Assembly: GCF_011682045.1 (NCBI RefSeq) | Contig: NZ_VVIW01000038.1 | Coordinates: 1-37,933 of the forward strand | Source: Massilia aquatica | GTDB taxonomy: Bacteria; Pseudomonadota; Gammaproteobacteria; Burkholderiales; Burkholderiaceae_D | DNA: 37,933 nucleotides | Direction of reading: 5' to 3' | Shown here: positions 15,493 through 24,986 of the stretch, in pieces | Numbering within the stretch: position 1 is the stretch's first letter | Layout: each line of letters opens with the position of its first letter | Position numbers and translations under genes: made by a program | The notes under the pieces: generated by a model | The model's input: only the letters and a program-made list of their open reading frames with translations | Database searches by the model: none | What the model was told of the DNA's origin: nothing

Positions 15493-15507
15493 CCCGCGTA
15501 AAGACCG

Positions 15508-17418
15508 TCAGTGCAGCTGCCTGTAAATCTCTTCGGCCAGCTGGGTCGAAATGCCTTCGACCGACATCAGGTCTTCGACGCTGGCGTCGACCACGCCGCG
15601 CAGGCCGCCGAAGCGCGCCAGCAGCTTCTGGCGGCGCTTGGCGCCGATGCCCTCGATCTCTTCCAGGCGCGAGGTCTGGCGCGTCTTGGCGCGCTTGGCG
15701 CGCATGCCGGTGATGGCAAAGCGGTGCGCCTCGTCGCGGATCAGGGCGACCAGCATCAGCGCCGCCGATTCCTTGCCCAGTTCCTGCGCGGCGCGCCCGT
15801 CGACGAACATCAAGGTCTCGAGGCCGACCCGGCGTCCCTCCCCTTTGGCCACGCCGACGATCAGCGAGATGTCCAGCCCGAGTTCGGCGAACACCTGGCG
15901 CGCCATTTCGATCTGGCCCTTGCCGCCGTCGATCAGCACCACGTCGGGCATGACGCCGTCGCCGCCCGCGACCTTTTCGTAGCGCCGCATCAAGACCTGG
16001 CGCATGGCCGCGTAATCGTCGCCCGGGGTGATGCCGTTGATGTTGTAGCGCCGGTACTCGCCGTTCTGCATGGCGTGGTGGTGGAAAACCACGCACGAGG
16101 CCTGCGTGGCCTCGCCCTGCGTGTGGCTGATGTCGAAGCACTCGATGCGCAGCGCATCGAGGTCGCTCGCGTCGAGCGCCAGCGCTTCGGCCAGCGCGCG
16201 CGTGCGCGATTGCTGCGAGCCCTGTTCCGACAGCAGGCGCGCCAGCGAAATGTCGGCGCCCTTGTGCGCCATCTCGAGCCACTGGCGGCGCTGCCCCTGC
16301 GGCTGGAAGATCAGGTTGATGCGGTGGCCGCACTGCTCGGTGAGCGCCACCATCAGGGCCGGCTGGTCGAATTCGATATTCAGGATCAGCACCCCGGGGA
16401 TGAATTTTTCGCTGTAGTGCTGCGCCAGGAACGCGGCCAGCACTTCGACCTCGATCGACCCTTCCGCGATCGCGGCGGCGTCGCTGACCTGGGTCGGAAA
16501 ATAGGCGCGGTCGCCCAGGTGGCGCCCGCCGCGCACCATGGCCAGGTTGACGCAGGCACGCCCGCCCTGCACCACCACGGCGATGATGTCGACATCGGCG
16601 TCGCCGCCGGTCTCCATGCTTTGCTGGTGCAGCACACGCGCCAGCGACTGGATCTGATTGCGCACCGCGGCGGCCTGCTCGAATTTGAGTTCGCCCGCGA
16701 AGGCGTGCATCTTCGCTTCCAGGTCGGCCATCACTTCGCTCTGGCGTCCGCGCAAAAACCTGGCGGCGTTGTCGACATCGAGCTTGTATTCGTCACGCGT
16801 GATCAGGTCCACGCAGGGCGCGCTGCAGCGGCCGATCTGGTGCAGCAGGCAGGGGCGCGTGCGGTTCGAAAACACGCTGTCCTCGCAGGTGCGCAGCATG
16901 AACACCTTCTGCAGGATCTGCATCGATTCCTTGACCGCCCACGCACTCGGAAAAGGCCCGAAATACTGGTTCTTCTTGTCGACCGCGCCGCGGTAGTAGG
17001 CCATGCGCGGCACCTCCTGCCCGCTGATCTTCAGGTAAGGGTAGGATTTATCGTCGCGGAACAGGATGTTAAAACGCGGCTTGAGCGTCTTGATCAGGTT
17101 ATTTTCGAGGATCAGCGCTTCGGCCTCGCTGTGCGTGACGGTGGTCTCGAGGCGCGCGATGCGCTCGACCATCATGGCGATGCGCGGGCTCGATAAATTC
17201 TTCTGGAAGTAGCTTGAAACGCGTTTTTTGAGGTCGCGCGCCTTGCCCACGTACAGGACCGCGTCGCTGGCGTCGAAATAGCGGTACACGCCGGGCAGGC
17301 CGGGCAGCTTGGCGACGGTGGCCAGCACCTGTTCGCGCGCGGCGGCGGCCGCGCCAGGGTCGGGCGCGGCGGCTGTTGGAAGTTCGGGAGTTACAGCGTC
17401 GGGAATCACATCGGTCAT
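15508..17418 (-). CDS. uvrC: UvrABC system protein C (excinuclease subunit)
   Basis: UvrC makes both incisions around bulky DNA lesions once UvrB is loaded. The order of domains is complete. A GIY-YIG nuclease lies at about 40-120 ([27 protein letters not shown]), followed by a cysteine cluster region ([27 protein letters not shown]). A UVR motif lies at about 210-245 ([20 protein letters not shown]). The RNase H-like nuclease follows at about 390-550 ([25 protein letters not shown]). Two C-terminal helix-hairpin-helix motifs close it ([31 protein letters not shown]). The 636 aa are slightly longer than E. coli UvrC, with an Ala/Pro-rich N-terminal tail of about 30 residues. It lies 21 bases downstream of acpS. 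Confidence 0.97.
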   Translation of the reverse strand: MTDVIPDAVTPELPTAAAPDPGAAAAAREQVLATVAKLPGLPGVYRYFDASDAVLYVGKARDLKKRVSSYFQKNLSSPRIAMMVERIARLETTVTHSEAEALILENNLIKTLKPRFNILFRDDKSYPYLKISGQEVPRMAYYRGAVDKKNQYFGPFPSAWAVKESMQILQKVFMLRTCEDSVFSNRTRPCLLHQIGRCSAPCVDLITRDEYKLDVDNAARFLRGRQSEVMADLEAKMHAFAGELKFEQAAAVRNQIQSLARVLHQQSMETGGDADVDIIAVVVQGGRACVNLAMVRGGRHLGDRAYFPTQVSDAAAIAEGSIEVEVLAAFLAQHYSEKFIPGVLILNIEFDQPALMVALTEQCGHRINLIFQPQGQRRQWLEMAHKGADISLARLLSEQGSQQSRTRALAEALALDASDLDALRIECFDISHTQGEATQASCVVFHHHAMQNGEYRRYNINGITPGDDYAAMRQVLMRRYEKVAGGDGVMPDVVLIDGGKGQIEMARQVFAELGLDISLIVGVAKGEGRRVGLETLMFVDGRAAQELGKESAALMLVALIRDEAHRFAITGMRAKRAKTRQTSRLEEIEGIGAKRRQKLLARFGGLRGVVDASVEDLMSVEGISTQLAEEIYRQLH

Positions 17419-17439
17419 TGCAGAATCAATCCGGGTCGG

Positions 17440-17835
17440 TTACATCACTTGCCGGGTGACGATCACGAAGGCGACGCCGTATTCGGCTTCATCGCTCACC
17501 GTCACCTGGGCGCAAAGCCCATTTTGCCGCATAAAGTCGGCCAGCGCGCCACTGCACACCATTACTGGCTGGCCCTGCGGCGTATTGAGCATCTGGGCGC
17601 TGCGCCAGGCCATTGGCGCGCGCAGCCCGAGGCCGAGCGCCTTGGAGAACGCTTCCTTGGCCGCGAAACGGGTGGCCAGGTAGCGCAGGCCGCGCACCGG
17701 GTTCTGTTCGCGGCGCTGGCGGAACACCGCCAGTTCGTCCTCGCCCAGGATTTTGGCGGCGAAGCGCTCGCTGCGCGCCAGCGCCGCGCCGATGCGCGAG
17801 ACCTGCACGATGTCGGTGCCGATCCCGTAGATCAT
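17440..17835 (-). CDS. acpS: Holo-[acyl-carrier-protein] synthase
   Basis: AcpS transfers 4'-phosphopantetheine from CoA to the serine of acyl carrier protein, activating fatty-acid synthesis. The 131-aa protein has the family's two signatures: [12 protein letters not shown] at the N-terminus (Asp8 binds magnesium) and [16 protein letters not shown] at about 57-71 (Glu61 is the second metal ligand). Its ATG overlaps the pdxJ stop by 4 bases (ATGA), so it is translated with pdxJ, an arrangement shared with many proteobacteria. The product acts on the AcpP encoded about 12 kb away in this same window. Confidence 0.96.
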   Translation of the reverse strand: MIYGIGTDIVQVSRIGAALARSERFAAKILGEDELAVFRQRREQNPVRGLRYLATRFAAKEAFSKALGLGLRAPMAWRSAQMLNTPQGQPVMVCSGALADFMRQNGLCAQVTVSDEAEYGVAFVIVTRQVM

Positions 17836-18605
17836 CGCAGCGTGGACGCCCCTGCGGCCAGGCGCGATGCGACCATGATCGCCTTCATCTCGCGCACCGC
17901 GTTTTCAAAACCGGCGAACAGCGCATGGGCGACGATCGCGTGGCCGATATTGAGTTCGCCGATGTCGGCAATGGCCGCAATCGCCTGCACGTTCTGGTAG
18001 TGCAGGCCGTGGCCGGCGTTGACCTTGAGCCCGCGCGAGACGCCGAAGCGCGCGCCCGCGCGAATGCGCTCGAGTTCATGCGCCAGTTGATCCTGGCCGG
18101 CTTCGGCGTAGCGGCCGGTGTGCAGTTCGATCACCGGTACCCCAAGGTCGGCGGCCGCGCCGATCTGCGCTTGGTCGGCGTCGATGAACAGGCTTACGCG
18201 GATGCCCTCCCCTTGCAGCTGTTTGACGGCCGCCTCGACCTCCTTGCAGTAGCGGATCACGTCCAAACCGCCTTCGGTGGTCACTTCCTCGCGCCGCTCG
18301 GGCACCAGGCAGACGTCCTGCGGGCGCACCGCGCAGGCGAAATCGATCATCTCGCGCGTGACCGCCGCTTCCAGGTTCATGCGCGTCATCAGCTGCGGGC
18401 GCAGCGCAATCACATCGGCGTCCTTGATGTGGCGCCGGTCTTCGCGCAGGTGCAGGGTGATCACGTCGGCGCCGGCCTGCTCGGCCAGGATCGCCGCGCG
18501 CAGCGGGTCCGGATAGACGGTGCCGCGCGCATTGCGCAAGGTGGCCACGTGGTCGATGTTCACGCCCAGGTCGATGACCGGGCCATTCGGTTGCAGAAAG
18601 CTCAT
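17832..18605 (-). CDS. pdxJ: Pyridoxine 5'-phosphate synthase
   Basis: PdxJ condenses 1-deoxy-D-xylulose 5-phosphate with 3-amino-2-oxopropyl phosphate to form pyridoxine 5'-phosphate, the last ring-forming step of vitamin B6 synthesis. The TIM-barrel signatures are present: [19 protein letters not shown] near the N-terminus, [47 protein letters not shown], and [15 protein letters not shown] near the C-terminus. I set the start at the ATG at 18605 (257 aa), which aligns with the family. The frame is also open to a TTG at 18647, only 5 bases after recO, which would add 14 residues. Its stop overlaps acpS. Confidence 0.95.
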   Translation of the reverse strand: MSFLQPNGPVIDLGVNIDHVATLRNARGTVYPDPLRAAILAEQAGADVITLHLREDRRHIKDADVIALRPQLMTRMNLEAAVTREMIDFACAVRPQDVCLVPERREEVTTEGGLDVIRYCKEVEAAVKQLQGEGIRVSLFIDADQAQIGAAADLGVPVIELHTGRYAEAGQDQLAHELERIRAGARFGVSRGLKVNAGHGLHYQNVQAIAAIADIGELNIGHAIVAHALFAGFENAVREMKAIMVASRLAAGASTLR

Positions 18606-18652
18606 AGGGTTGCTCGTTTGCGTGGTTACGTGAAGAGGGTTGCTCAATACAG

Positions 18653-19474
18653 TTACAACTGCATCAGGTCGATCAGGATCTGGCGCGTGTTCAGGGTGGC
18701 GCCGCCCAGCTGGTGCGCCAGCAGGAAGCGCAGCAGCAGCTTGCTCTGCGCCTGCGTGAGCGGGTCGCTGTAGTCTTCGCGTTCCATGTCGAGCAGGGTC
18801 CGGCCGCTCACCACGGGCCAGCTGTCGCCAGCGCGCGCCGGGCGCGCGCCGCGCTCGGGGTCGACCACGTACTCGCCCTGTGGCTCGACCGCCGCGCGGG
18901 TGCTGGTGCAGCGCGCCAGGTCGGCCGCCACGCCTGTCTCTTTAAGTAAGGCCCGTTCGAATTTTCGCAAGACCACCGGCGCCGGTTCGTTATGCGCCAG
19001 CTGGTTCAGGGTCGAGACGTAGTGGTCGAACAGGGCCGGGTGCGGGTCGTCGCGCGCGATCAGCTTGACCAGCAGTTCGTTCAGATAAAAGCCGCACAGC
19101 AGCGCCGTCTTTTCGAGCGGGAGCATGCCGCCCACCCACTCGGCGTCGATCAGGGTGCGCAGCTCGGACTTGCCGCTCCACGCCGCTTGCAGCGGCTGGA
19201 AGGTCTGCAGCACACCGCGCAGTTTCGACAGCGGCCGCTTGGCGCCCTTGGCGACCAGGCCCACGCGGCCGAAGTCGCGCGTGAACATGTCGACGATCAG
19301 GCTGGTTTCTTTGTAGGGATAACTGTGCAGCACGAAGGCCGGCTGGCCGCTGACTTTTTCCACGCGCTGGGGCGCGCGCCGCCTCGCCGGCGCCGCTGCG
19401 GCCGGCGCTGCCGTCGTGGCGGGCGATCCCGGCGCTGGCGCGGCGACGGTCAGGTCGGCGTCGGTGGTGGGCAT
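18653..19474 (-). CDS. recO: DNA repair protein RecO
   Basis: RecO works with RecR (and RecF) to load RecA onto SSB-coated gaps. The OB-fold N-terminal domain ([33 protein letters not shown]) is followed by the helical domain ([33 protein letters not shown]) and the C-terminus ([24 protein letters not shown]). The 273 residues include an extra Ala/Pro-rich N-terminal tail of about 40 residues ([20 protein letters not shown]) that is absent from E. coli RecO; an internal start is possible but no later ATG precedes the OB-fold. It lies 18 bases after era and 47 before the pdxJ ATG. Confidence 0.94.
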   Translation of the reverse strand: MPTTDADLTVAAPAPGSPATTAAPAAAAPARRRAPQRVEKVSGQPAFVLHSYPYKETSLIVDMFTRDFGRVGLVAKGAKRPLSKLRGVLQTFQPLQAAWSGKSELRTLIDAEWVGGMLPLEKTALLCGFYLNELLVKLIARDDPHPALFDHYVSTLNQLAHNEPAPVVLRKFERALLKETGVAADLARCTSTRAAVEPQGEYVVDPERGARPARAGDSWPVVSGRTLLDMEREDYSDPLTQAQSKLLLRFLLAHQLGGATLNTRQILIDLMQL

Positions 19475-19492
19475 GCGGGCCGCTTCTGCGCC

Positions 19493-20395
19493 TTATTCGT
19501 AGCCGTAGGCGCGCAGGCCGGCTTCATTGTCGGCCCAGCCGGACTTGACCTTGACCCAGATTTCCAGGTACACCGGGCCGCCGAACAGCTTTTCCATGTC
19601 CAGCCGCGACTGGGTCGAGACTTCCTTCAGGCGCGCGCCCTTGTTGCCGATGACCATGGACTTGTGGGTGTCGCGCTCGACCAGGATGGCGGCGAAGATG
19701 CGCCGCAGGTCGCCTTCCTGTTCGAATTTTTCGATCAGGACGGTGCTGGTGTACGGCAGCTCGTCGCCGACCAGGCGGAACAGTTTTTCGCGCACGATCT
19801 CGGAAGCGAGGAATTTTTCGCTGCGGTCGGTGATGTCGTCCGGGCCGAACACCGGCGCGTTCTCCGGCAGCAGGCGCTTGATTTCATTTTGCAGGCCGTC
19901 GAGCTGGAACTTGAGCTTGGCGGAGACCGGCACGATCGCCGCGAAATCATGCTTGGCCGCGATCTGCTGGGCGAACGGCATCAGCGCCGCCTTGTCCTTG
20001 ACCCGGTCCGACTTGTTGATCACCAGGATGCACGGCACGTCGCTCGGCAGCAGGTCGATCACTTGCTGGTCGGCCGGCCCGAAGGTGCCCGCTTCGATCA
20101 GGTATAAAATCACGTCGGCCGAAATGAGGGTGTTGGTGACCGTCTTGTTGAGCGTCTTGTTGAGCGCATTCGAGTGGCGCGTCTGGAAACCCGGCGTGTC
20201 GACATAAATGAACTGGGCGTCGTCCACGGTCTGGATGCCGGTGATGCGGTGGCGCGTGGTCTGGGCCTTGCGCGAGGTGATCGAGACCTTGGCGCCGATC
20301 AGCACGTTCATCAGGGTCGATTTGCCCACGTTCGGGCGGCCGACGATGGCGATATAGCCACAACGGAAGTTTTCTGGGGTAGTTGTGGCGTTCAT
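19493..20395 (-). CDS. era: GTPase Era
   Basis: Era is an essential GTPase that binds the 3' end of 16S rRNA and assists 30S maturation. The G domain has [12 protein letters not shown] (residues 19-30), the switch region around [20 protein letters not shown], and NKSD. The C-terminal KH domain contains [17 protein letters not shown], then [20 protein letters not shown] and [20 protein letters not shown]. The length (300 aa) is standard. The ATG overlaps the rnc stop (ATGA), the conserved rnc-era coupling, so both ribosome-related functions are made together. Confidence 0.97.
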   Translation of the reverse strand: MNATTTPENFRCGYIAIVGRPNVGKSTLMNVLIGAKVSITSRKAQTTRHRITGIQTVDDAQFIYVDTPGFQTRHSNALNKTLNKTVTNTLISADVILYLIEAGTFGPADQQVIDLLPSDVPCILVINKSDRVKDKAALMPFAQQIAAKHDFAAIVPVSAKLKFQLDGLQNEIKRLLPENAPVFGPDDITDRSEKFLASEIVREKLFRLVGDELPYTSTVLIEKFEQEGDLRRIFAAILVERDTHKSMVIGNKGARLKEVSTQSRLDMEKLFGGPVYLEIWVKVKSGWADNEAGLRAYGYE

Positions 20396-21240
20396 GCTGA
20401 TTTCGTTTCTGGATGCGGGTGTTTAGGGGTCTTGGCGTCGACCGGCAGGGTGCTGTCGTCGTCGCCATGGGAATCGGGATCGGCGTCGCTCTGGATGGTG
20501 GCGATGCCGGCCAGCTTGAGCTGGGCGGCGCGCGGCTTGGCCTTGCGGCCGGCCGCCGGGGTTTTCAGCAGGGCTTGCTCGGCCACCTCGAGCGCGAGCT
20601 TGGCGGCGGCCTGTTCGCCGGCGCGGCGGCTGCCGCCACGGCCGTACACCTGGATGCCGAGCTTGGGCACCAGGCATTCGATCTCGAATTCCTGGCTGTG
20701 CGCGGCGCCATGGGTAGCCACCACGTTGTAAGTCGGCAAAGAGATTTTTTTACTTTGCAGGAATTCCTGCAAGAGCGTCTTGGCATCCTTGCCCAGGGTG
20801 CGCGGGTCGACCGAGTCGAGGATGCGAATATAAAAGGCGCGGATCACGTCGCGCGCGGCATTGAAGCCGGCGTCGAGGAAAATCGCGCCCAGCAGCGCTT
20901 CGAGCGTATCGGCCAGGATCGAAGGACGGCGGAAACCGCCGGACTTGAGTTCGCCCTCGCCCAGGCGCAGGAACTGCGACAGTTCCAGCTTCTGGGCGAT
21001 TTCGTAGAGCGATTGCTGCTTGACCAGGTTGGCGCGCAGGCGCGACAGGTCGCCCTCGTCGATGGCGGCAAAACGCTCGTACAAAACCGAGGCCACCACG
21101 CAGTTCAGGATCGAATCGCCCAAAAACTCGAGGCGCTCGTTATGCAAACTGCTGTGGCTGCGGTGCGTCAAGGCTTGCTGCAACAGGCCAGCATCCTGGA
21201 ACGTATACCCTAAGCGCGTTTGCAATAACTGAAGATTCAT
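20392..21240 (-). CDS. rnc: Ribonuclease III, with a C-terminal extension
   Basis: RNase III cuts double-stranded RNA in rRNA precursors and many mRNAs. The catalytic domain carries the signature [12 protein letters not shown] at 35-46 (acidic metal ligands Glu38 and Asp42) and [16 protein letters not shown] around 110-125. A double-stranded-RNA-binding domain follows at about 155-225 ([33 protein letters not shown]). The roughly 55 residues after it ([19 protein letters not shown], then an acidic His/Pro-rich tail) are not in E. coli RNase III (226 aa) and look disordered. It follows the DUF4845 gene by 26 bases and overlaps era. Confidence 0.96.
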   Translation of the reverse strand: MNLQLLQTRLGYTFQDAGLLQQALTHRSHSSLHNERLEFLGDSILNCVVASVLYERFAAIDEGDLSRLRANLVKQQSLYEIAQKLELSQFLRLGEGELKSGGFRRPSILADTLEALLGAIFLDAGFNAARDVIRAFYIRILDSVDPRTLGKDAKTLLQEFLQSKKISLPTYNVVATHGAAHSQEFEIECLVPKLGIQVYGRGGSRRAGEQAAAKLALEVAEQALLKTPAAGRKAKPRAAQLKLAGIATIQSDADPDSHGDDDSTLPVDAKTPKHPHPETKSA

Positions 21241-21266
21241 GTGTCGGACTTCTTGGTTGGACTGCC

Positions 21267-21674
21267 TTAACGGACGGGTTCAGCTGGTTTTTCAGGGATC
21301 TTGCCGCTTGGATCGGTGGTGCCGGAATAATCGATCATCAAGGTGACGTTGGTGATCAGCGGGATGCGCGCGGTATAGTCGAAGGCGACCTGGGTCTCGC
21401 CGGTATCCTTGGTAATGATCAGCTCGTTCCCCTTGATGGAGTCGATGCGGTTGATATCTGCGTGCTTGTCGAAGCTGTTCTGGATCTCGCGCACCGTGCC
21501 GTCGGCTCTCTTGGCCGCCATGACGCCTTCCTTGACCGAGCGGTATTCCAGGAAAGTCGGGAAGACTTTCATGGCAAACATGGCAAGAAACGTAATCATT
21601 CCCAGCACAACGATCAGGCCAATCAGGGAAACGCCCTGCTGCTTGGCCAGATTGGCCGGTTTCGGTCCGTACAT
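21267..21674 (-). CDS. DUF4845 single-pass membrane protein
   Basis: 135 residues with one N-terminal membrane helix ([22 protein letters not shown], split by the reading at 14-35) and a small periplasmic domain ([56 protein letters not shown]). This matches DUF4845, found between lepB and rnc in beta- and gammaproteobacteria. The N-terminus resembles a pilin-like leader. The function is unknown. It lies 18 bases after lepB and 26 before rnc, so it is part of the same operon. Confidence 0.9.
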   Translation of the reverse strand: MYGPKPANLAKQQGVSLIGLIVVLGMITFLAMFAMKVFPTFLEYRSVKEGVMAAKRADGTVREIQNSFDKHADINRIDSIKGNELIITKDTGETQVAFDYTARIPLITNVTLMIDYSGTTDPSGKIPEKPAEPVR

Positions 21675-21692
21675 AGTCGATTCCCTGTGATG

Positions 21693-22607
21693 TTAGTGAA
21701 TGCTGCCGATGCGTTTGAGACTACTGAAATTCATCCAGACAAAAAACGCCTTGCCGACGATATTCTTGTTCGGGACAAAGCCCCAGTAGCGGCTGTCGGC
21801 GCTGTTGTCGCGGTTATCACCCATCATAAAGTAATTGCCCGGAGGTACGACACAAGTAAACTGGTCGGTGCTGTAGGTGCAGGCTTCGTGTTGCGGGAAG
21901 GCCTTGACCTGTTCCGGGTTGTAGGTCAACTTGCCCGGCTCGTTGAGGATCCGGTGCGGCGGCTCCGACAGGGTTTCCGTGAATTGCTTATGGTACACGA
22001 GCTTTTCATCGTCGAGGTAGTCGTCCAGCGCTGCGTAGCCGAGCTCCTTGCCGTTGACCGAGAGGCGCTTGTTGGCATAGGTAATTTTATCACCGGGCAC
22101 GCCCACCACCCGCTTGATATAGTCCTGGGTCATGTCTTCCGGGTATTTGAACACCATCACATCGCCGCGCTGCGGGTCGTTGACGTCGATGATCTTCTGG
22201 TTCAGCACTGGCAGGCGAATGCCGTAGGTGAACTTGTTCACCAGGATCAGGTCGCCGATCATCAGGGTCGGGACCATCGAGCCGGAGGGAATCTTGAACG
22301 GTTCGTACAGGAACGAGCGCAGGATGAACACCAGCGCAATCACCGGGAAGAAACTGCCCGAGTACTCGATCCAGGTCGGCTGGCGCAGGATGCCCGCGGC
22401 GATCGCGTCGCGGCTGGTGTTGTCGACCTTGATGCCTTCGGCGCTCAGCTTGGCATTGCGCGCGTCGAAGGCGGCCAGGGCCGCATCGGCCGCGGCGCGC
22501 CGCTGACGCGCGAACCAGAACACATCCAGACACCAGATAATGCCCGTGAGCACCATCGCCACGAACAGGATCAGTGCAAAATTCCCTAAGATAAACTGCA
22601 GGTTCAT
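21693..22607 (-). CDS. lepB: Signal peptidase I
   Basis: LepB removes signal peptides from exported proteins at the outer face of the inner membrane. Two membrane segments ([20 protein letters not shown] at about 10-30 and [15 protein letters not shown] at 86-100) flank a cytoplasmic loop. Catalytic Ser110 lies in [18 protein letters not shown] and Lys165 in [12 protein letters not shown]; box E reads [14 protein letters not shown]. The length of 304 aa is typical for proteobacteria. Its ATG overlaps the lepA stop (ATGA). The secreted mannosidases and the receptor in this window would be among its substrates. Confidence 0.97.
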   Translation of the reverse strand: MNLQFILGNFALILFVAMVLTGIIWCLDVFWFARQRRAAADAALAAFDARNAKLSAEGIKVDNTSRDAIAAGILRQPTWIEYSGSFFPVIALVFILRSFLYEPFKIPSGSMVPTLMIGDLILVNKFTYGIRLPVLNQKIIDVNDPQRGDVMVFKYPEDMTQDYIKRVVGVPGDKITYANKRLSVNGKELGYAALDDYLDDEKLVYHKQFTETLSEPPHRILNEPGKLTYNPEQVKAFPQHEACTYSTDQFTCVVPPGNYFMMGDNRDNSADSRYWGFVPNKNIVGKAFFVWMNFSSLKRIGSIH

Positions 22608-24397
22608 TTATCGTCCACTTGTAAAATTGCCAGGAAGGCTTCTTGTGGAATTTCCACCGAGCCAACCTGTTTCATGCGCTTTTTACCGGCTTTTTGTTTC
22701 TCAAGCAATTTCTTCTTACGGCTGATGTCGCCGCCGTAGCACTTCGCCAGCACGTTCTTGCGCAAGGCTTTGACGTTCTCGCGCGAAATCACGGTGGCGC
22801 CGATGGCGGCCTGGATCGCCACGTCGAACATCTGGCGCGGAATCAGTTCGCGCATCTTGGCGGCCACCTGGCGGCCGCGGAACTGGCTGTTGGCGCGGTG
22901 CACGATGATGGCCAGCGCATCGACTTTTTCGCTGTTGATCAGCATGTCGACCTTGACCACGTCGGCCGCCCGGTATTCCTTGAACTCGTAATCCATCGAG
23001 GCATAGCCGCGCGAGGTCGATTTGAGGCGATCGAAGAAGTCGAGAACGATCTCGGCCATCGGCATTTCGTAGATCAGCTTGACCTGGCGGCCGTGGTAGC
23101 TCATGTCCATCTGCACGCCGCGCTTGCCGATGCACAGGGTGATCACCGAACCGACATATTCCTGCGGCATGTACAGATTGACCGTGACGATCGGCTCGCG
23201 CACTTCCTCGATCTTGGACGGGTCCGGCATCTTGGAGGGATTGTCGACCCGGATCAGGGAACCGTCGCGCATGATCACTTCGTACACCACGGTCGGGGCC
23301 GTGGTGATGAGGTCCATGTCGAATTCGCGTTCCAGGCGTTCCTGCACGATTTCCATGTGCAACAGGCCGAGGAAGCCGCAGCGGAAGCCGAAGCCGAGCG
23401 CCTGCGACACTTCCGGCTCGTACATCAATGCCGCGTCGTTGAGCTTGAGCTTTTCGAGCGAGTCGCGCAGCGCGTCGTACTGGTTCGCTTCGACCGGGAA
23501 CAGGCCGGCGAACACCTGCGGCTGGACTTCCTTGAAGCCCGGCAAGGGCGCCGCGGCCGGCTTGGCGGCATGGGTGACGGTGTCGCCCACCTTGGCGGCC
23601 TTGAGTTCCTTGATGCCGGCGATCACAAAGCCGACCTGGCCCGCGGAAATCTGCGGCAGCGATTGCGATTTCGGGCTGAACACGCCCACGCTCTCGACCA
23701 GCTGCACCGATTCGGAGGCCATCAGCAGAATTTTTTCTTTCGGTTTCAGGGTGCCGTTGATCACGCGCACCAGCATCACCACGCCGACGTAGTTATCGAA
23801 CCACGAATCAACGATCAGCGCCTGCAGCGGCGCGTCCGGGTCGCCTTTCGGCGGCGGCACGCGCGCGATCAGCGATTCGAGCACGTCTTCCACGCCCAGG
23901 CCGCTCTTGGCCGAGCACTTGACGGCGTCGGTCGCATCGATCCCGATCACGTCTTCGATCTCGGCAATGGCATTGGCCGGATCGGCGTGCGGCAAGTCGA
24001 TCTTGTTAAGGACCGGCACCACTTCCACACCCAGGTCGAGCGCGGTGTAGCAGTTGGCCACGGTCTGCGCTTCCACGCCCTGGGACGCATCGACCACCAG
24101 CAGCGCGCCTTCGCAGGCCGACAGCGAGCGCGACACTTCATAGCTGAAGTCGACGTGGCCCGGGGTGTCGATCAGGTTCAGGTTGTACACCTGGCCGTCG
24201 CGCGCTTTGTAATGCAGGGCCGCGGTCTGGGCCTTGATGGTAATGCCGCGCTCGCGCTCCAGGTCCATCGAATCGAGCACCTGGGCTTCCATGTCGCGGT
24301 CGGACAGGCCGCCGCAGATCTGGATGATACGGTCGGCCAGGGTCGATTTGCCGTGATCGATGTGGGCGATGATGGAAAAGTTACGTATGTTGTTCAT
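22604..24397 (-). CDS. lepA: Elongation factor 4 (LepA), ribosomal back-translocase GTPase
   Basis: EF4 is a translational GTPase that binds ribosomes, remodels tRNA positions and aids initiation and 30S assembly. The G domain contains [14 protein letters not shown] (11-24), the switch I region [25 protein letters not shown] and [13 protein letters not shown]-like domains follow ([19 protein letters not shown]). The LepA-specific C-terminal domain ends in [18 protein letters not shown]. 597 aa, the standard length. It is the first gene of the lepA-lepB-DUF4845-rnc-era-recO-pdxJ-acpS run. Confidence 0.98.
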   Translation of the reverse strand: MNNIRNFSIIAHIDHGKSTLADRIIQICGGLSDRDMEAQVLDSMDLERERGITIKAQTAALHYKARDGQVYNLNLIDTPGHVDFSYEVSRSLSACEGALLVVDASQGVEAQTVANCYTALDLGVEVVPVLNKIDLPHADPANAIAEIEDVIGIDATDAVKCSAKSGLGVEDVLESLIARVPPPKGDPDAPLQALIVDSWFDNYVGVVMLVRVINGTLKPKEKILLMASESVQLVESVGVFSPKSQSLPQISAGQVGFVIAGIKELKAAKVGDTVTHAAKPAAAPLPGFKEVQPQVFAGLFPVEANQYDALRDSLEKLKLNDAALMYEPEVSQALGFGFRCGFLGLLHMEIVQERLEREFDMDLITTAPTVVYEVIMRDGSLIRVDNPSKMPDPSKIEEVREPIVTVNLYMPQEYVGSVITLCIGKRGVQMDMSYHGRQVKLIYEMPMAEIVLDFFDRLKSTSRGYASMDYEFKEYRAADVVKVDMLINSEKVDALAIIVHRANSQFRGRQVAAKMRELIPRQMFDVAIQAAIGATVISRENVKALRKNVLAKCYGGDISRKKKLLEKQKAGKKRMKQVGSVEIPQEAFLAILQVDDK

Positions 24398-24470
24398 TAA
24401 TGCAATTCAAAACCAAGTAGGGAAGGACGACATTCGGGGTGGTCGCGCGCGCTTTGCAGTGCCGGCTAGC

Positions 24471-24496
24471 CGTATCGGGCGACGCCGCCCCATACG
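24471..24496. repeat. Near-perfect 11-bp inverted repeat in the lepA leader
   Basis: CGTATCGGGCG (24471-24481) and CGCCCCATACG (24486-24496) pair with one mismatch around a 4-base loop. It is adjacent to the glutaredoxin-gene terminator and about 75 bases upstream of the lepA start. It may act as a leader structure or operator. Confidence 0.6.
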
Positions 24497-24541
24497 AAAA
24501 AAGCGCTCCGTGGGGGCCATGGCAATCCCCAGGCGAGCGCC
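24497..24541 (-). terminator. Rho-independent terminator between the glutaredoxin gene and lepA
   Basis: On the minus strand GGCGCTC pairs with GAGCGC (24535-24540 with 24503-24508). An inner TGGGG/CCCCA stem adds to the structure, and six T follow (24502-24497). It lies about 110 bases after the glutaredoxin-like stop and separates that gene from the lepA operon, which therefore needs its own promoter in 24398-24496. Confidence 0.75.
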
Positions 24542-24653
24542 TTATCAAGCAAGAGAAGCTGTCAAGCTCAGGACAGAAGCTATTTCCGACCCCGCATTTT
24601 ACCGGATTTCAGGGTAGAAAGCCGGGTAAATCCCGAATTCCGCGTAAACATTG

Positions 24654-24914
24654 TTAAATCAATACATCGAACGTGGCCAGGTAGCCGCGTACGGCGGCCT
24701 CATCGAGGAAGTAGTGGCACAGCTCTGGCTGGGAGGGGTCGCCGAACAGGACCGGCACCAGTTCGTCGAAGCGTTCGACCAGGGCCGGGTCGGCGTCGAC
24801 GTCGATCACGTCCACGGCGAAGCGGATGGCGTCGGTTTGCAGGGCGTTGAGGGCGGCGAGCAGGTCGTCGCACAGGTGGCAGTAGCCGCGGGAATACAGG
24901 GTAAATCGGATCAT
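24654..24914 (-). CDS. Glutaredoxin-family thiol protein (86 aa)
   Basis: A short thioredoxin-fold protein: FTLYSRGYCHLCDDLLAAL at the N-terminus gives a CxxC redox pair (Cys12-His-Leu-Cys15). VDVIDVDADPAL follows as the second strand, then the cis-Pro loop VPVLFGDPSQ with Pro after VPV. The C-terminal helix is short. This matches the 'glutaredoxin family protein' found between mucD and lepA in many beta- and gammaproteobacteria. The redox partner is unknown. It lies 72 bases downstream of mucD, suggesting shared transcription with the envelope-stress genes. Confidence 0.88.
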   Translation of the reverse strand: MIRFTLYSRGYCHLCDDLLAALNALQTDAIRFAVDVIDVDADPALVERFDELVPVLFGDPSQPELCHYFLDEAAVRGYLATFDVLI

Positions 24915-24986
24915 GGGGCGGGTGGCAGAAAGAAAGGAGCGGCGGGCACGCGGCCCGCCGCAACAAGTGGCGGGGACGGGGACCCT

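Noticed and set aside
15511-17196. Long plus-strand open frame opposite uvrC (561 codons); similar ones lie opposite lepA, mucD, fabH/fabD and fabF
   Set aside because: All are mirror images of core genes and share the same biased composition; none has its own start signals or domains.
18606-18647. Upstream TTG start for pdxJ
   Set aside because: The added 14 residues do not match the family start and the ATG at 18605 gives the usual length; kept as an alternative only.
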